A stretch of 64,000 nucleotides of DNA, taken from positions 1 to 64,000 of the forward strand of contig DASRFG010000019.1 in NCBI GenBank assembly GCA_035651655.1. The letters are read 5' to 3'. The notes beneath the pieces were generated by a model that saw only the letters and a list, made by a program, of their open reading frames with translations, was not told the DNA's origin and did no database searches. The stretch comes from Terriglobales bacterium (GTDB taxonomy: Bacteria > Acidobacteriota > Terriglobia > Terriglobales > Acidobacteriaceae). Made by a program: the position numbers and the translations under genes. Below are positions 23,990-36,364 of this stretch, piece after piece (the stretch's first letter is position 1; each line of letters begins with the position of its first letter).

Positions 23990-26125
23990 ATGGCGCGGAA
24001 ATCACCAGCTCGCAAATCCATTCCTTTAGCAGAGATCACCCGCGTAGCGGTGGATACTGGCGGAACATTTACCGACTGCGTATGGCTGGAGAACGGCCGG
24101 ATTCGCATCGTGAAGGTATTTTCCACGCCCGCGGATCCATCGCAAGCGATCGTTGAGACGTTGCGCCGCACCGGCCTTGCGAGCGGCGTAGTGCTGTTGC
24201 ACGGTACCACCGTGGGCACGAATACGCTGCTACAACGCAAGGGCGCCCGCGTGGCTTTCGTCACCACAGAAGGCTTCGAAGATTCCATTCAGATCGGACG
24301 CCAGGCAAGGCCCAAGCTTTACAACTTTTTCTTCGATCCTATAGAGCCACTGGTTCCCCCAGAGCTGCGCTTCGGCGTGCCTGAACGCACGGGTTGCGAG
24401 GGCACAATCTTGCGCGCCCCAAGCGCGGAAGAATTAAACGAGCTTCGTGTGGCGGTTGAAGAGCAGCACCCGGAAGCCATTGCGGTCTCTTTATTATTCT
24501 CCTTTGCCAATCCACAAAACGAACGCATGGTGGCTGCTGCCTTAGGCGGGAGGGGTCGCCCCGGCCGCAAAGGCGAGAACGCAGTTCCATTCTCGATCTC
24601 CCACGTCATTCTTCCGGAGTTCCGTGAATACGAGCGCGCCAGCACCGTGGTGATGAATGCATATTTGCAGCCGGTGATGCAGCACTACCTGCGCAGTCTT
24701 CAAAGCCGCGTCTCTGAGTGGGAGGGCGAGGTTCGCCTCGGATCCAGGTTCAAGGACGCAGCGGGCACCCATCATTCGGCTGGCAGCTCGATCTTTGTGA
24801 TGCAATCCAGCGGTGGAATTACATCTCTTACGTCAGCGGCAGAGGAACCCGTGCGCACCGTGCTCTCAGGACCCGCCGGTGGCGTCGTCGGCGCGTCGGC
24901 GGTTGCGGCGCGCAGCGGCTTTGAGCGGATCATCTCCTTTGATATGGGTGGCACTTCAACTGACGTGGCACTGGTTGAGGGTCAGCCGCGCGCAACGAAC
25001 GAAGCAGAGATTGCCGGACTGCCGGTGCGCGTCCCCATGCTCGACATTCATACCGTTGGCGCGGGCGGCGGCTCGATTGCGCGCTTTGACGCGGCAGGCG
25101 CGCTGCGTGTGGGGCCAGAATCCGCCGGCGCCGATCCCGGCCCCATCTGCTATGGAAAAGGTGAGCAGCCAACCGTCACCGATGCCAACCTCCTGCTCGG
25201 GCGACTGTCGCCTGACAATTTTTTAGGTGGCGAGTTCACGTTGGATGTGACTCGCACCCGCCGAATTGTTGAACGCTGGCTGAAGCACAATCACAAATTC
25301 CTTCGCCCGGGTCTGCGTACTCCCGAAGCATTCGCCGGCGGCGTGATTCGGGTAGTGAACGCCACCATGGAAAAAGCCATCCGCGTGGTCTCCATCGAAC
25401 GCGGCTTCGATCCGCGCGACTTCACTCTGGTGGCCTTCGGCGGCGCCGGTGGCGTGCACGCCTGCGATCTGGCGCAGGCGTTGGGTATCCCTCGCGTTCT
25501 GGTACCGGCAATGCCGGGTGCGCTTTCCGCTTACGGTATTTTGGCCAGCGACATTGTGAAAGACTACTCGCGCACCGTCCTTTGGCGGGTTTCCGGGCGT
25601 TCGCCCAAACGCGAACTCCGCGCACAGTTTGCAGAATTCGATCGCGCTGCGCAGGCCGATTTCCGTCGCGAGCAGTGGCTGACGAAATCCCGCCGGGGGG
25701 CGGTGCGCCGTCAGCACACGCTCGACGTCCGCTATCGCGGCCAGGGATACGAGTTGAACGTTCCATTCAGCCGCGCCTGGCTGGGCGATTTTCATCATGA
25801 ACATCAGCGCCGGTATGGATACAGCCGCCCCGGCTCCGAAATCGAGATCGTTACTCTGCGTTCGCGGGCGCGATTGCCCAACAACGTAACGCCCCACTTC
25901 CAACCCCCAGCACCTGACGGCAGGCAGGCGAAGCCGTCCCATGCGCGTGTGTTTTTCAATGGCCGCAGTGTGGCTGCCGCTGTTTACGATCGCGCAGCGC
26001 TCGCCACGGGCAAGAGCTACTCGGGGCCGGCGATCGTCACCGAATACAGCGCGACTACAGTGGTTCCGCCCGGCTGGAACTTCAAGATTGATCGTGCGGG
26101 AAATCTTTTACTACAGACGACCTGA
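23990..26125 (+). CDS. Hydantoinase/oxoprolinase A-subunit family ATPase (HyuA)
   Basis: The ATG at 23990 (MARKSPARKSIPL) precedes the Hydant_A N-terminal domain, RVAVDTGGTFTDCVWLENG with HGTTVGTNTLLQRKGARVAFVTTEGF. The central actin-like ATPase domain has SGPAGGVVGASAVA and SFDMGGTSTDVALVEG, then HTVGAGGGSIARFD and ESAGADPGPICYG. Length is 711 aa. Family members hydrolyse N-methylhydantoin, 5-oxoproline or acetone (as carboxylase subunits), usually with a HyuB partner. No hyuB is next to it here, so the partner must be elsewhere or absent, and the substrate is unknown. Confidence 0.9.
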   Translation: MARKSPARKSIPLAEITRVAVDTGGTFTDCVWLENGRIRIVKVFSTPADPSQAIVETLRRTGLASGVVLLHGTTVGTNTLLQRKGARVAFVTTEGFEDSIQIGRQARPKLYNFFFDPIEPLVPPELRFGVPERTGCEGTILRAPSAEELNELRVAVEEQHPEAIAVSLLFSFANPQNERMVAAALGGRGRPGRKGENAVPFSISHVILPEFREYERASTVVMNAYLQPVMQHYLRSLQSRVSEWEGEVRLGSRFKDAAGTHHSAGSSIFVMQSSGGITSLTSAAEEPVRTVLSGPAGGVVGASAVAARSGFERIISFDMGGTSTDVALVEGQPRATNEAEIAGLPVRVPMLDIHTVGAGGGSIARFDAAGALRVGPESAGADPGPICYGKGEQPTVTDANLLLGRLSPDNFLGGEFTLDVTRTRRIVERWLKHNHKFLRPGLRTPEAFAGGVIRVVNATMEKAIRVVSIERGFDPRDFTLVAFGGAGGVHACDLAQALGIPRVLVPAMPGALSAYGILASDIVKDYSRTVLWRVSGRSPKRELRAQFAEFDRAAQADFRREQWLTKSRRGAVRRQHTLDVRYRGQGYELNVPFSRAWLGDFHHEHQRRYGYSRPGSEIEIVTLRSRARLPNNVTPHFQPPAPDGRQAKPSHARVFFNGRSVAAAVYDRAALATGKSYSGPAIVTEYSATTVVPPGWNFKIDRAGNLLLQTT

Positions 26126-26226
26126 CGCCCGATTACTTCCGCTTGATCCACCGCTGGCCGCAGTTCGGGATAACCGCAAAGCCGTTCTTTTCGACACTCA
26201 GTAAGTAGTTGGGCACTATGATCAGC

Positions 26227-29037
26227 TTATCGCTGCCCCGCCACAATCGCCTGCCAGTTCAGGATCGCGTTCCACACCAGGCGATGATCGCCGCGATTCA
26301 TGTCGCGATGCAGCGGGTTGAAGTTGAAACTTACTACATGCCCATGCGCGACGGGCATGTCGAGGATTGCCGGTCGACCAACGAGCCGGTCTTCGCCCCA
26401 GGCTTGTCCGCTTACCACAAACGGCGCGCCCTCGCGATCTCCCCACTCCATGACAATTCCGCTGCGGTCCTCCGGCCCATCCAGACAGGTGGTGCAATAG
26501 GCCATCCGCAGCCAGTGACGCGGCACGTCGTACAGGGGAAAGTTCTGCCGAAAAACCCAGGTGCGCGGCGAATAGCCATAAGCCAACGGATGGTCGGGGC
26601 GATCGAAAGTCACCCGCACATGCGCGCCGGGGGTGCGGGTCGGGGCGGTCTGTGCCGCCGCTGCCGATGCTCCACCGCCGCCCTGAGTGCTGCGAGGCAC
26701 ACCACCGGCCGCGCGCCGCACCCCGCGGACGATTCCCGCTTCCAAGGGAAGCATTGAGCCGCTGCCCAGCGTGACCAGCAATCCACCATCTTCTACAAAC
26801 TGCTGCAGCTGCCCCAGGCCTTCCCATCCGATCCCACCCGTGATGTCATCCGTTTCTGCCGGCGTTCCGAAGCTCGGAGTTTTTGGCGTCTTCTTGAACG
26901 GCATCGGGCTCCAGCGCTTGGGCAGTCCCTGGATTTGCTCGGCCAGCTCCAGGTCCACATGCCCATAGACAATCACGTCAACCCGATTGCGCAGCGCGCC
27001 GGCTCTGATGTCTTCATCACGCAAATAGGTGTAGGGCACCTTGCGCTGATCGAGCGAGTAGCGAATCCATCCGATGGAGTCCGTATCCGCCCATGGCACC
27101 CAGACGCCGATGCGGGCCGCCTTGGCCGCATGATGTTGCACGTCAGGAACCGCAGATGTGCTGGTGAAGTCCAGGCCTAGCTCAGATGCAGTCTGGCGAA
27201 CGGCATCAGCTAATCCCGCTTGCGCCGGAAGTATCCACGAGCCCGCAGGGAAGTCGGTTCCGCCCACTTTGAAGGCGCGCTCGGCAATCTCAATTCCGAA
27301 ACTCGCAAGCCGATATCGCGCAGCAAGAAGCGCCTCCTGGCCTGTGTCCTTCAACAGAAACACTGGACCGGCGCCGTTCACATTTCCCGCTGGGTGCGGC
27401 GGCTCGGTCAAGGGTGTCAGCGCCGCTGAACGCACCGACACGTCGGCTGTTGGAATCGCCTGCAGGTGAAAGTTCGCCGGCAGCTCCCAGGACACGTCGT
27501 CATAGGGTTCATTGCTGTCCTTGGGATAATGCTGCGGCGCTAGCAGGTCCACTGCATAGTTGCGATATGGCTGGTCCAGGGGCACCACATAGGTACCCGC
27601 AGCAAAGCTGCCCTCCTTCAGTTTGAGTGGCGCTTTCGTTTGTGCGACCTCAATGTGTTGCCCCATCAACCGCTCCACCATCTGGGCTACGCGCGTGTGG
27701 TCACCTTGGTCCTGCGGAATCAGAAACGCGTATGGCGGCTCGTTCAATCCCTTCTGCCAGGAGTTCCATCCCTTTGTGTAAAAATTCCGCAGCATTTCCT
27801 TGGCCCTGCCGGCGCTGTAATCCAGCACGGCGAGCGCGCCCGTCTCTGTGTAATTCAAGTTGTCGCGCGCCGACCAGGTCACTTCCCGGGTTGTCGGCGG
27901 CAACGGCCGATACCATTCCTTGGTCATCTCTGCCGGATCAACAATACGTTTCACCGTCTCCGCCGTTCCGTTTCCCCAAGTCTCGTAGCCCCGGCCCGTG
28001 CTGTTATGGTTCATGGCCACGGAATCAAGGTAAAAATGGCTGAATGCTTCCCCGAAGTTCCAGGTCGCGACTCCCGGCATTCCCATCGCGGTCATGGTCT
28101 CGACTTCATGAAAGCTCATGGCCAGAAATTCGCCGTAGGTAATAGGGTCAACATTGGGGTTGTACGGGCCGGTGCCATTCCAACTCATCAGCATCGGCAT
28201 ACCCTCATGAATGTCATGCACGACGACTGGGTGCCAATCAAAAAACATACGACGGACCGCCTTCGTAGTCTCGTGAGTTGCCTGATGGGAGTCGCGGTTG
28301 ATGTCCACAGACGCATATTTCGACCAATAGGGCGGCGACTGCCGGGGCAACGATGCGTAATCGGTCTTGCCCTTCAGATACCGATAGAACCACTCCACCA
28401 CCTTGTCTCGTCCGTCGGGATTCGAAACGGGATTCAGAAGGACAACCATCTGCTCACGGATCCGCTTGATCATCGGCTGTTCGGACACGGCCAGACGATA
28501 AGCCAATTCCAAAGTCGCCTCAGTAGAGCCTGATTCATCTGAGTGCAGTCCAGCATTGAAGTAGTAAATCGGCCGCGCGTTTTGAATAATGCGCTCTGCG
28601 GCCGCAGGATCAGTAGTGCGCGGATCCGCTAAGGCTGCGGTTGCCGCTCTCAGGCGATCAAGGTCGCGAATTCCGGCTTCGTCCGCAATCGCTACCATGA
28701 GGATCTCTCGCCCTTCCTCGCTGCGCCCGATGGTAAACACTCGTACTCTCGGCGAAACCGCCGCAAGCATGCGGCAGTATGCCTGGGCCTGTGCCGTGTT
28801 CGCGAACTCACCGGGAGCGCCGGTGATTCGTCCGAAAAAAGTCAGCGGCGAGGGCACCGTGGCCGAGGCTGGGAGGTAAGACACCCAGGGCGACATGAAA
28901 CGCTTGTCGCCAGTGGCGGCGGCGATGGCCTCGATAGACCCAGGCTGCGCCACATCGGGCGCAACATTGTTTTGTGACCACAGCAATGTTGTGAGGAGTT
29001 GGAAAAGCGACAGCGTCACAGCCATGAAGCGGAGCAT
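26227..29037 (-). CDS. Secreted M14-family zinc carboxypeptidase
   Basis: The 936-aa exported protein has signal peptide MLRFMAVTLSLFQLLTTLLWSQ. The start at 29037 has GAGGAG five bases upstream. The peptidase domain spans about residues 75-420: GRSEEGREILMVAIAD, zinc ligands in NAGLHSDESGSTEA (HxxE) and VVHDIHEGMP, with NPVSNPDGRDKVVEWFYR between them. The C-terminal half has a long domain of unknown role and the segment YGHVDLELAEQIQGLP, which may be GATase1-like. Large M14 proteins like this are common in Acidobacteriota and probably digest extracellular protein or peptide. No partner gene is obvious. Confidence 0.88.
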   Translation of the reverse strand: MLRFMAVTLSLFQLLTTLLWSQNNVAPDVAQPGSIEAIAAATGDKRFMSPWVSYLPASATVPSPLTFFGRITGAPGEFANTAQAQAYCRMLAAVSPRVRVFTIGRSEEGREILMVAIADEAGIRDLDRLRAATAALADPRTTDPAAAERIIQNARPIYYFNAGLHSDESGSTEATLELAYRLAVSEQPMIKRIREQMVVLLNPVSNPDGRDKVVEWFYRYLKGKTDYASLPRQSPPYWSKYASVDINRDSHQATHETTKAVRRMFFDWHPVVVHDIHEGMPMLMSWNGTGPYNPNVDPITYGEFLAMSFHEVETMTAMGMPGVATWNFGEAFSHFYLDSVAMNHNSTGRGYETWGNGTAETVKRIVDPAEMTKEWYRPLPPTTREVTWSARDNLNYTETGALAVLDYSAGRAKEMLRNFYTKGWNSWQKGLNEPPYAFLIPQDQGDHTRVAQMVERLMGQHIEVAQTKAPLKLKEGSFAAGTYVVPLDQPYRNYAVDLLAPQHYPKDSNEPYDDVSWELPANFHLQAIPTADVSVRSAALTPLTEPPHPAGNVNGAGPVFLLKDTGQEALLAARYRLASFGIEIAERAFKVGGTDFPAGSWILPAQAGLADAVRQTASELGLDFTSTSAVPDVQHHAAKAARIGVWVPWADTDSIGWIRYSLDQRKVPYTYLRDEDIRAGALRNRVDVIVYGHVDLELAEQIQGLPKRWSPMPFKKTPKTPSFGTPAETDDITGGIGWEGLGQLQQFVEDGGLLVTLGSGSMLPLEAGIVRGVRRAAGGVPRSTQGGGGASAAAAQTAPTRTPGAHVRVTFDRPDHPLAYGYSPRTWVFRQNFPLYDVPRHWLRMAYCTTCLDGPEDRSGIVMEWGDREGAPFVVSGQAWGEDRLVGRPAILDMPVAHGHVVSFNFNPLHRDMNRGDHRLVWNAILNWQAIVAGQR

Positions 29038-29154
29038 GCATCTCCTCGGAACGATTTAATTGGGAGTGACTTATGAACGCGAGGAGTGTACTACGAGGGG
29101 CCATGGCCTCTGAAGAATGGCCGCGCTGAAATCGGCTGCCCGCGGTCAGAGCTG

Positions 29155-30096
29155 TTAGTGGCAGGTTCCAGAGCCGGAATCAGTGAACGCCTTCCCGGCT
29201 TGCGGAACGAACTTCCATTCATAGCCACCGGAATGCAAGGTGAGTTTCAGTACTCCGAAGGTGTCAGCGTTACGGGCTTCGCTGTTAGGTTGGGGCGTCG
29301 CCGCCAATGTCCGGTGGGTGCTTTTTCCTCCCGTCCCCACTACGAATTCGCGGATGCCATGCTGGGAATCTGATTGCCCATTCGGGTCCTGAGGGGCAAA
29401 CCGCTCGTAATGATGATCGTGCCCGTTGATCACGATTTCAGCGCCCGCAGCGTAGAGTGCCTGCCACAAAGGTTTGACCGTAGGATCATTCCCGTGTTCG
29501 ACTCCGGAACTGAAAAGTGGCTTATGGAAATAGGCCAACGTGCACGTGGCTCGATGTGCTGTCAGATCCTCCCGCAGCCATTTCAACTGCGCAGATGCGG
29601 CGTCGCAGCCTCCAACCTTATCGCACTCACTGTTGAGCGCGATGACGTGCCACGCGCCCACTTCGTAACTGTAATAACCCTTCGATGGATCGCCGGCAGC
29701 TTCGCCGAAATAGCGCGTGTAGCCAGAGGAGCCGCCGCTGCGGTATTCGTGGTTCCCGGGCGCTGGCCGGGTGCGATCTTTAAATCGTCCCCACGTAGCG
29801 CCGTAACATTTTTGGAATTGCTCATCGGAACCGTCGGGGTATGCCAGATCGCCTGCGGCGAAAACCGTGCCGGGGATTTTCTCGATCAGCTTGGCAGTGG
29901 CCTCTGCGCCCACCAGATCATCGCAGGTTGCGATATCGCCGGCGCCCACCAGCACAGGGTATTCAGAGGTGGCAGCACTCTGTGTCTTCTTTGCTGGAGG
30001 CCTCTGCTCGGTCGTGTTGGACTGGGCGAGACAACTGGAAACGCTTGCCACCAGCAACAATAAGGTTAACGTTCGCGTCAGTTGTCTCGCCTCCAA
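29155..30096 (-). CDS. Exported metallophosphoesterase (purple acid phosphatase-like)
   Basis: Calcineurin-like motifs are all present: GAGDIA, AAGDLAYPDG, APGNHEY, YFHKPLF and NGHDHHYERF. The 313-aa chain starts MEARQLTRTLTLLLLVASVSSC; the Cys at the signal end fits a lipobox (VSSC), so it may be a lipoprotein. It probably releases phosphate from organic phosphate in the periplasm or on the surface. It lies 7 bp downstream of the TonB receptor on the same strand, which suggests the receptor takes up its product or substrate. No Pho box was identified. Confidence 0.88.
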   Translation of the reverse strand: MEARQLTRTLTLLLLVASVSSCLAQSNTTEQRPPAKKTQSAATSEYPVLVGAGDIATCDDLVGAEATAKLIEKIPGTVFAAGDLAYPDGSDEQFQKCYGATWGRFKDRTRPAPGNHEYRSGGSSGYTRYFGEAAGDPSKGYYSYEVGAWHVIALNSECDKVGGCDAASAQLKWLREDLTAHRATCTLAYFHKPLFSSGVEHGNDPTVKPLWQALYAAGAEIVINGHDHHYERFAPQDPNGQSDSQHGIREFVVGTGGKSTHRTLAATPQPNSEARNADTFGVLKLTLHSGGYEWKFVPQAGKAFTDSGSGTCH

Positions 30097-30103
30097 AAGT
30101 CGG

Positions 30104-32908
30104 TCACTGTTCCTTGTTCCGCAACGTCCAGCGCAGCCCGGCTGAGATGGTGCGGCTGTAATACTCCCGCTGAATGGGAAAGCGTTCGCTGCCGTTATAA
30201 AAACCGAACACTTCGTTGTTTAAGTTGAGAAGCGAAACAATTGCCTGGAGTCCGTGGCTGCGCGGGATCCAGTAGCTTACTTGTGCGTCAACCTGAGTGT
30301 GGGGATACAGGTAGGTATCCCCGTCTCCAAATTTGCTCGGAGCACCGGCATAGGACCAGAGGTATCCGTCATTGTGCGTCAGACCCATGCGGGCAGAAAG
30401 GCCCTTCCTGTCATAGGTCACGTCGAAGTTGAAGTTGTTTGGGGCAGTGCGCAATAGAGAGGGATGGTCAGTTCGCTCTCCGATCGCGACCGGAAAGCTT
30501 GCCCGCGAATGTGTGTAGCTGTAGTTCGCCCGAACGCCCATGCCGTTTAGCAAGCTGGGAAGGAAGGACAAGCGCTGCTGCCAGGCGGCCTCGATGCCCT
30601 CGATGTGCGCGTGCGGGCCATTAATTAAAGTTCCTTCGGTCGCGGTTTGGAATGGCACCGTGACCGAATAAATCGGATCATTCAGGTACTTGTAGAAAAA
30701 CCCGCCCTGGATCAATCCCAGCGGCCGCAAATAATGTTCCGCGACGACGTCGAAGTTGTGCGCGTGCGTCGGCTTCAGGTTTGGATTTCCTCTAGAGAAT
30801 TCCGGATTCGATGTGGGATCGTCAATAAAAAAAGGAGCGAGGTCGCCGAAGTTGGGCCGCGCGATCCCCATACCATAAGCTGCTCGCAGAATCGTGTCCG
30901 ACCCGAACCGATACTGGGCTTGAACACTGGGAAAGGCATTCACGTAGCTGTTGGTGGAGGTCTGCGGGACCGCGGGTGGCACAAAATCTCCCGCCGCATT
31001 GAGATTGAGCTTGTTCGCACGCAGCGAGTCATCGGTGGATTCGACTCTTACGCCCGCCTGCAGCCTCAGTCCCCCGAAACTAATCGTATCCATCACATAA
31101 CCCGCCCAGATGCGCTCGCCAATGTCGAAGGCGTTCTGCAGGTTATAAACAAGGTTTGGAGTCGGCCCGGAGAGCTGCCCCGCGTGGATTGCGGCAAGCA
31201 CCTTGTTGAAATCGGTGGTCGGACCGAACGCGTAATTCTTGAAGTAGTAGTTTGAATCTCTAAAATTACCGAGAAACAAACTCATGGGTAGAGTGCCGTT
31301 CGGGCTGAATCCCTCTCTGTCATCGCGTTGTGTTTTTCCCGCATCCCATCCCTTAAAACCTATTTCGATCGAACTGGAGTGCGAGCCGAGAGAATATTGT
31401 TTATTCAGCGAAATATCTCCCACCACGTCCCGCTCGAAAATGGTGTCGTTCTCTACCGAAGCAAACCCCAGAGTGTACGCATTGGGATCAAAAATATTTA
31501 CTCCATTCAGGACCGGAAACTTGGGGGTGAAGGGATCCGTTGTATCGACCGCAAATGCCACGCCGCCCGGCCCGCCGAATCCGGCCCGCGGAAAACCGCC
31601 TGTGTACTTGGCTTGCGAGAGAGCTATCTGATAGGAAAGCAGGGTGCTTCCAATTGCGTGTCGCGCCCCAGCCTGGGCGCTGAAAATCTGCTGCTCCGGT
31701 TTGCGATACACATCAGTGAAGCCCATGCTGCCGCAACCCTCAACCCCCGTGATGGTGGTGAGGTTACAGTTGTTATTCGGGTCGGCGGGGTTCGTAATGA
31801 AATTATCCACGCTCGGCGAATAGATCCAATTCTCCCCGTAGTCTTTGAACTTGGAGTACAGGCCGCGCAAGTACACGGAGGACATGTCACCCAGCTTGTA
31901 ATCGGTCTCCCCTCCGAATCCCCAGCGTGTCCGGTCATAGCGGTAATTACGCAGATCTATAGTGTTTGGTCCCTGGAAAACGGCCGGCGAACCATACGCG
32001 GGCTCAATGTCGTTGATGCCGCGGGCGTTGTAATCGTAGCTTCCGCCTAAAAGTAAACCGAACTTCTTGTTTGTGCCGAAGCGCTGCCCGGCAGTTCCCG
32101 CGAGCTGGTACAGAGATCTGCCTCCGCTTATTGGGGTGTAGCCGCCCATTCCCAAAAATGTCATGTAAGGCTGGTCGGTTGGAGTCCTGGTCACCAGGTT
32201 CACTGAGCCGCCAATCGCGTCCGCGTCCTGATTGGCCGAGAGCGTTTTATTGAGTTCCACCATATCCACGAGATCGGCGGGTATGACGTCGAGCTTAACG
32301 TTCCTAACTCCTTCGGGAGACGGCACGTGGATGCCGTCAATGGTCACATTGCTGAGGCGCGGCTCAGTGCCTCGAATCTGGATGTACTTGCCTTCGCCCT
32401 CATCCCGCTCTAGCGATACGCTGGGCAGCCGTCCCACCGCGTCGGCGATGTTGGTATTGGGAAGACTAGTGATGACCTCGGCCGGCAGCACCTGCACGAT
32501 ATTGTCCGCCGTTCGCTCGATGTTGATCGCCTCAACTTCTCCGCGCTGGCGGTCTCCACGGACCGTAACCACTTCGGTTTGGGACGCAATTTGCAGGACC
32601 GCATCAATATGTATGACCTGTCCGCTATTGACGGTGACATCACTCGAAAACGGCTTGTATCCGACATACGAGACCGTCACCGTGTAGCGACCGGGCGCCA
32701 GATCAGTGATCGTGAATTGTCCCTGGCCATCGGAAGCAACCGAAACGTTCTTCGGCTGTACTTCCACGCGGGCACCGGGCAACACACCCTGGCTTACATC
32801 CGTTACCGTGCCCGTAAGCATCCCTTTGCGTTCTTGGGCATGGATTGGTGTCAACGCCAGGACTGTCATGACCGCGAGCAGGAATAGCGAACAGAGAGAA
32901 CTGCGCAT
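30104..32908 (-). CDS. TonB-dependent outer-membrane receptor with CarboxypepD-regulatory-like domain
   Basis: The 934-aa protein has signal peptide MRSSLCSLFLLAVMTVLALTPIHAQ, a CarboxypepD_reg-like fold at about 25-110 (GTVTDVSQGVLPGARVEV, GRYTVTVSYVGY), then the plug domain (RTADNIVQVLPAEVITSLPNT, VTIDGIHVPSP, DADAIGGSVNLVTRT) and a beta-barrel ending in RTISAGLRWTLRN. The plug type resembles Caulobacter-type receptors that import sugars or other organics. The substrate is unknown. The gene is followed by a metallophosphoesterase in an operon-like arrangement, hinting at phosphorylated compounds. Confidence 0.92.
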   Translation of the reverse strand: MRSSLCSLFLLAVMTVLALTPIHAQERKGMLTGTVTDVSQGVLPGARVEVQPKNVSVASDGQGQFTITDLAPGRYTVTVSYVGYKPFSSDVTVNSGQVIHIDAVLQIASQTEVVTVRGDRQRGEVEAINIERTADNIVQVLPAEVITSLPNTNIADAVGRLPSVSLERDEGEGKYIQIRGTEPRLSNVTIDGIHVPSPEGVRNVKLDVIPADLVDMVELNKTLSANQDADAIGGSVNLVTRTPTDQPYMTFLGMGGYTPISGGRSLYQLAGTAGQRFGTNKKFGLLLGGSYDYNARGINDIEPAYGSPAVFQGPNTIDLRNYRYDRTRWGFGGETDYKLGDMSSVYLRGLYSKFKDYGENWIYSPSVDNFITNPADPNNNCNLTTITGVEGCGSMGFTDVYRKPEQQIFSAQAGARHAIGSTLLSYQIALSQAKYTGGFPRAGFGGPGGVAFAVDTTDPFTPKFPVLNGVNIFDPNAYTLGFASVENDTIFERDVVGDISLNKQYSLGSHSSSIEIGFKGWDAGKTQRDDREGFSPNGTLPMSLFLGNFRDSNYYFKNYAFGPTTDFNKVLAAIHAGQLSGPTPNLVYNLQNAFDIGERIWAGYVMDTISFGGLRLQAGVRVESTDDSLRANKLNLNAAGDFVPPAVPQTSTNSYVNAFPSVQAQYRFGSDTILRAAYGMGIARPNFGDLAPFFIDDPTSNPEFSRGNPNLKPTHAHNFDVVAEHYLRPLGLIQGGFFYKYLNDPIYSVTVPFQTATEGTLINGPHAHIEGIEAAWQQRLSFLPSLLNGMGVRANYSYTHSRASFPVAIGERTDHPSLLRTAPNNFNFDVTYDRKGLSARMGLTHNDGYLWSYAGAPSKFGDGDTYLYPHTQVDAQVSYWIPRSHGLQAIVSLLNLNNEVFGFYNGSERFPIQREYYSRTISAGLRWTLRNKEQ

Positions 32909-33125
32909 AGTTTGCCCCCCAGCTGATCTCGGATCTAAAACACTAAAATTCCGGTAAGAGAGGGAGACTAGATCACGAATATGAATATCGCGTTACAAGA
33001 ACTTTAAATTTTCAAGAATTCGGGCATCCCTGAGTTGGATAAGTCAGGACTTGTAAGGAAAATGACGGGCGGATACTACCACGAGTGCCAATCGCATCAT
33101 CATTAAAAATCGTTCATAAAATAAA
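32909..33125. other. Upstream region of the TonB receptor, no gene
   Basis: About 217 bp of AT-rich sequence between the TonB-receptor start and the terminator of the CsbD gene. It should hold the promoter of the receptor-phosphoesterase pair, but no clear -35/-10 boxes, operator or riboswitch was recognised. Confidence 0.4.
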
Positions 33126-33149
33126 AAAGGCGCTCGAGCGAGCGCCTTT
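33126..33149 (-). terminator. Intrinsic terminator downstream of the CsbD gene
   Basis: A 9-bp stem AAAGGCGCT/AGCGCCTTT with a 6-base loop. On the minus strand it is followed by TTTATTTTAT, so it ends the CsbD transcript that stops at 33172. On the plus strand the A-rich flank precedes it, so its effect in that direction is weaker. Confidence 0.85.
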
Positions 33150-33171
33150 CTGAAAACAGATAACAAGTGAC

Positions 33172-33432
33172 CTATGCTATATCTTTCTTTCCCCGTTCTT
33201 CTTCTCTACGGATTTCTTCCTCGTCCCGCATTTCTTCCGACTTCTTTTCCATGTCTTTAACTGCGTCGCGGCCGGCATCTTTCACTTTGCCCCACGCGTT
33301 TTGCACCTTGCCCTCAACCTGCTTTGCTGCTCCTTCGGCCTGGGTCTCTTCATTCCCAGTCCACTCACCTGCCTGCCGCTCAACTCGGCCTGCCACATCT
33401 TTGATCTTGCCTTTCACCCGATCTTTGTCCAT
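33172..33432 (-). CDS. CsbD-family stress-response protein
   Basis: The start at 33432 (MDKDRVKGKIKDVAGRVERQAG) matches the CsbD family N-terminus; the open frame to 33687 is accidental. The 86-aa protein is Lys/Glu-rich, with the repeating 'GK-(I/V)-K-(D/E)-..G' pattern: KDRVKGKIKDVAG, QVEGKVQNAWGKVKDAG. CsbD proteins are general-stress proteins, sigmaB-dependent in Bacillus, of unknown biochemistry. The Lmo0937-like gene precedes it by about 48 bp on the same strand, a pairing seen in stress clusters. Confidence 0.9.
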   Translation of the reverse strand: MDKDRVKGKIKDVAGRVERQAGEWTGNEETQAEGAAKQVEGKVQNAWGKVKDAGRDAVKDMEKKSEEMRDEEEIRREEERGKKDIA

Positions 33433-33479
33433 AAATGACCTCGCCGTTGATTTGACGTTTAGTTCGAGCTCGACGACCG

Positions 33480-33632
33480 CTAGGCTGGTGTGTTGCGGCT
33501 GGTGAGAAGCTGGAAAACCAGGGCCACTACTGCCAGAACCAGCAGAATGTGGATAAATCCGCCCAGGGTGTAGCTGCTTATAACCCCGAGTAACCAGAGA
33601 ACCAGAAGAACGATGAACAAGGTCCAAAGCAT
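33480..33632 (-). CDS. Lmo0937-family small membrane protein, 50 aa
   Basis: MLWTLFIVLLVLWLLGVISS, then YTLGGFIHILLVLAVVALVF and QLLTSRNTPA. The two transmembrane helices joined by a Tyr/Thr-Gly-Gly turn with 'IHILLVLAVV' are the signature of the Lmo0937/DUF5670 family. The function is unknown, but members often sit with CsbD and other stress genes, as here. The ATG at 33632 lies within a longer reading of the CsbD frame region but in another frame. It was found by translating the gap directly. Confidence 0.85.
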   Translation of the reverse strand: MLWTLFIVLLVLWLLGVISSYTLGGFIHILLVLAVVALVFQLLTSRNTPA

Positions 33633-33881
33633 CGGTTTTACCCTCAAGAAAGTCGGCGTGCTCTCTATAAGTGAGGTGCGGAAGCATCAGCCCGGGTTGT
33701 CAGTCTATCGCAAGCGCCTCCTGGTTTAGTGTCTTTCGTCACGTCAGAGGGGTCTTACGGTGGACTACAATCAGGCAGCTTCGGCTTTTCAGTCGATTTT
33801 TCAGTGGTATCAGAGCACGCGGTGAATCTTTTGCAGACGAAAAGTCATCAAAAGTTGAGTCAGGGTCACTCAAGGAGCAAC

Positions 33882-36332
<2,451 letters not shown>

Positions 36333-36364
36333 AGCAGTTCTAGTTTCAAGTTTTTAGTTTCAAG

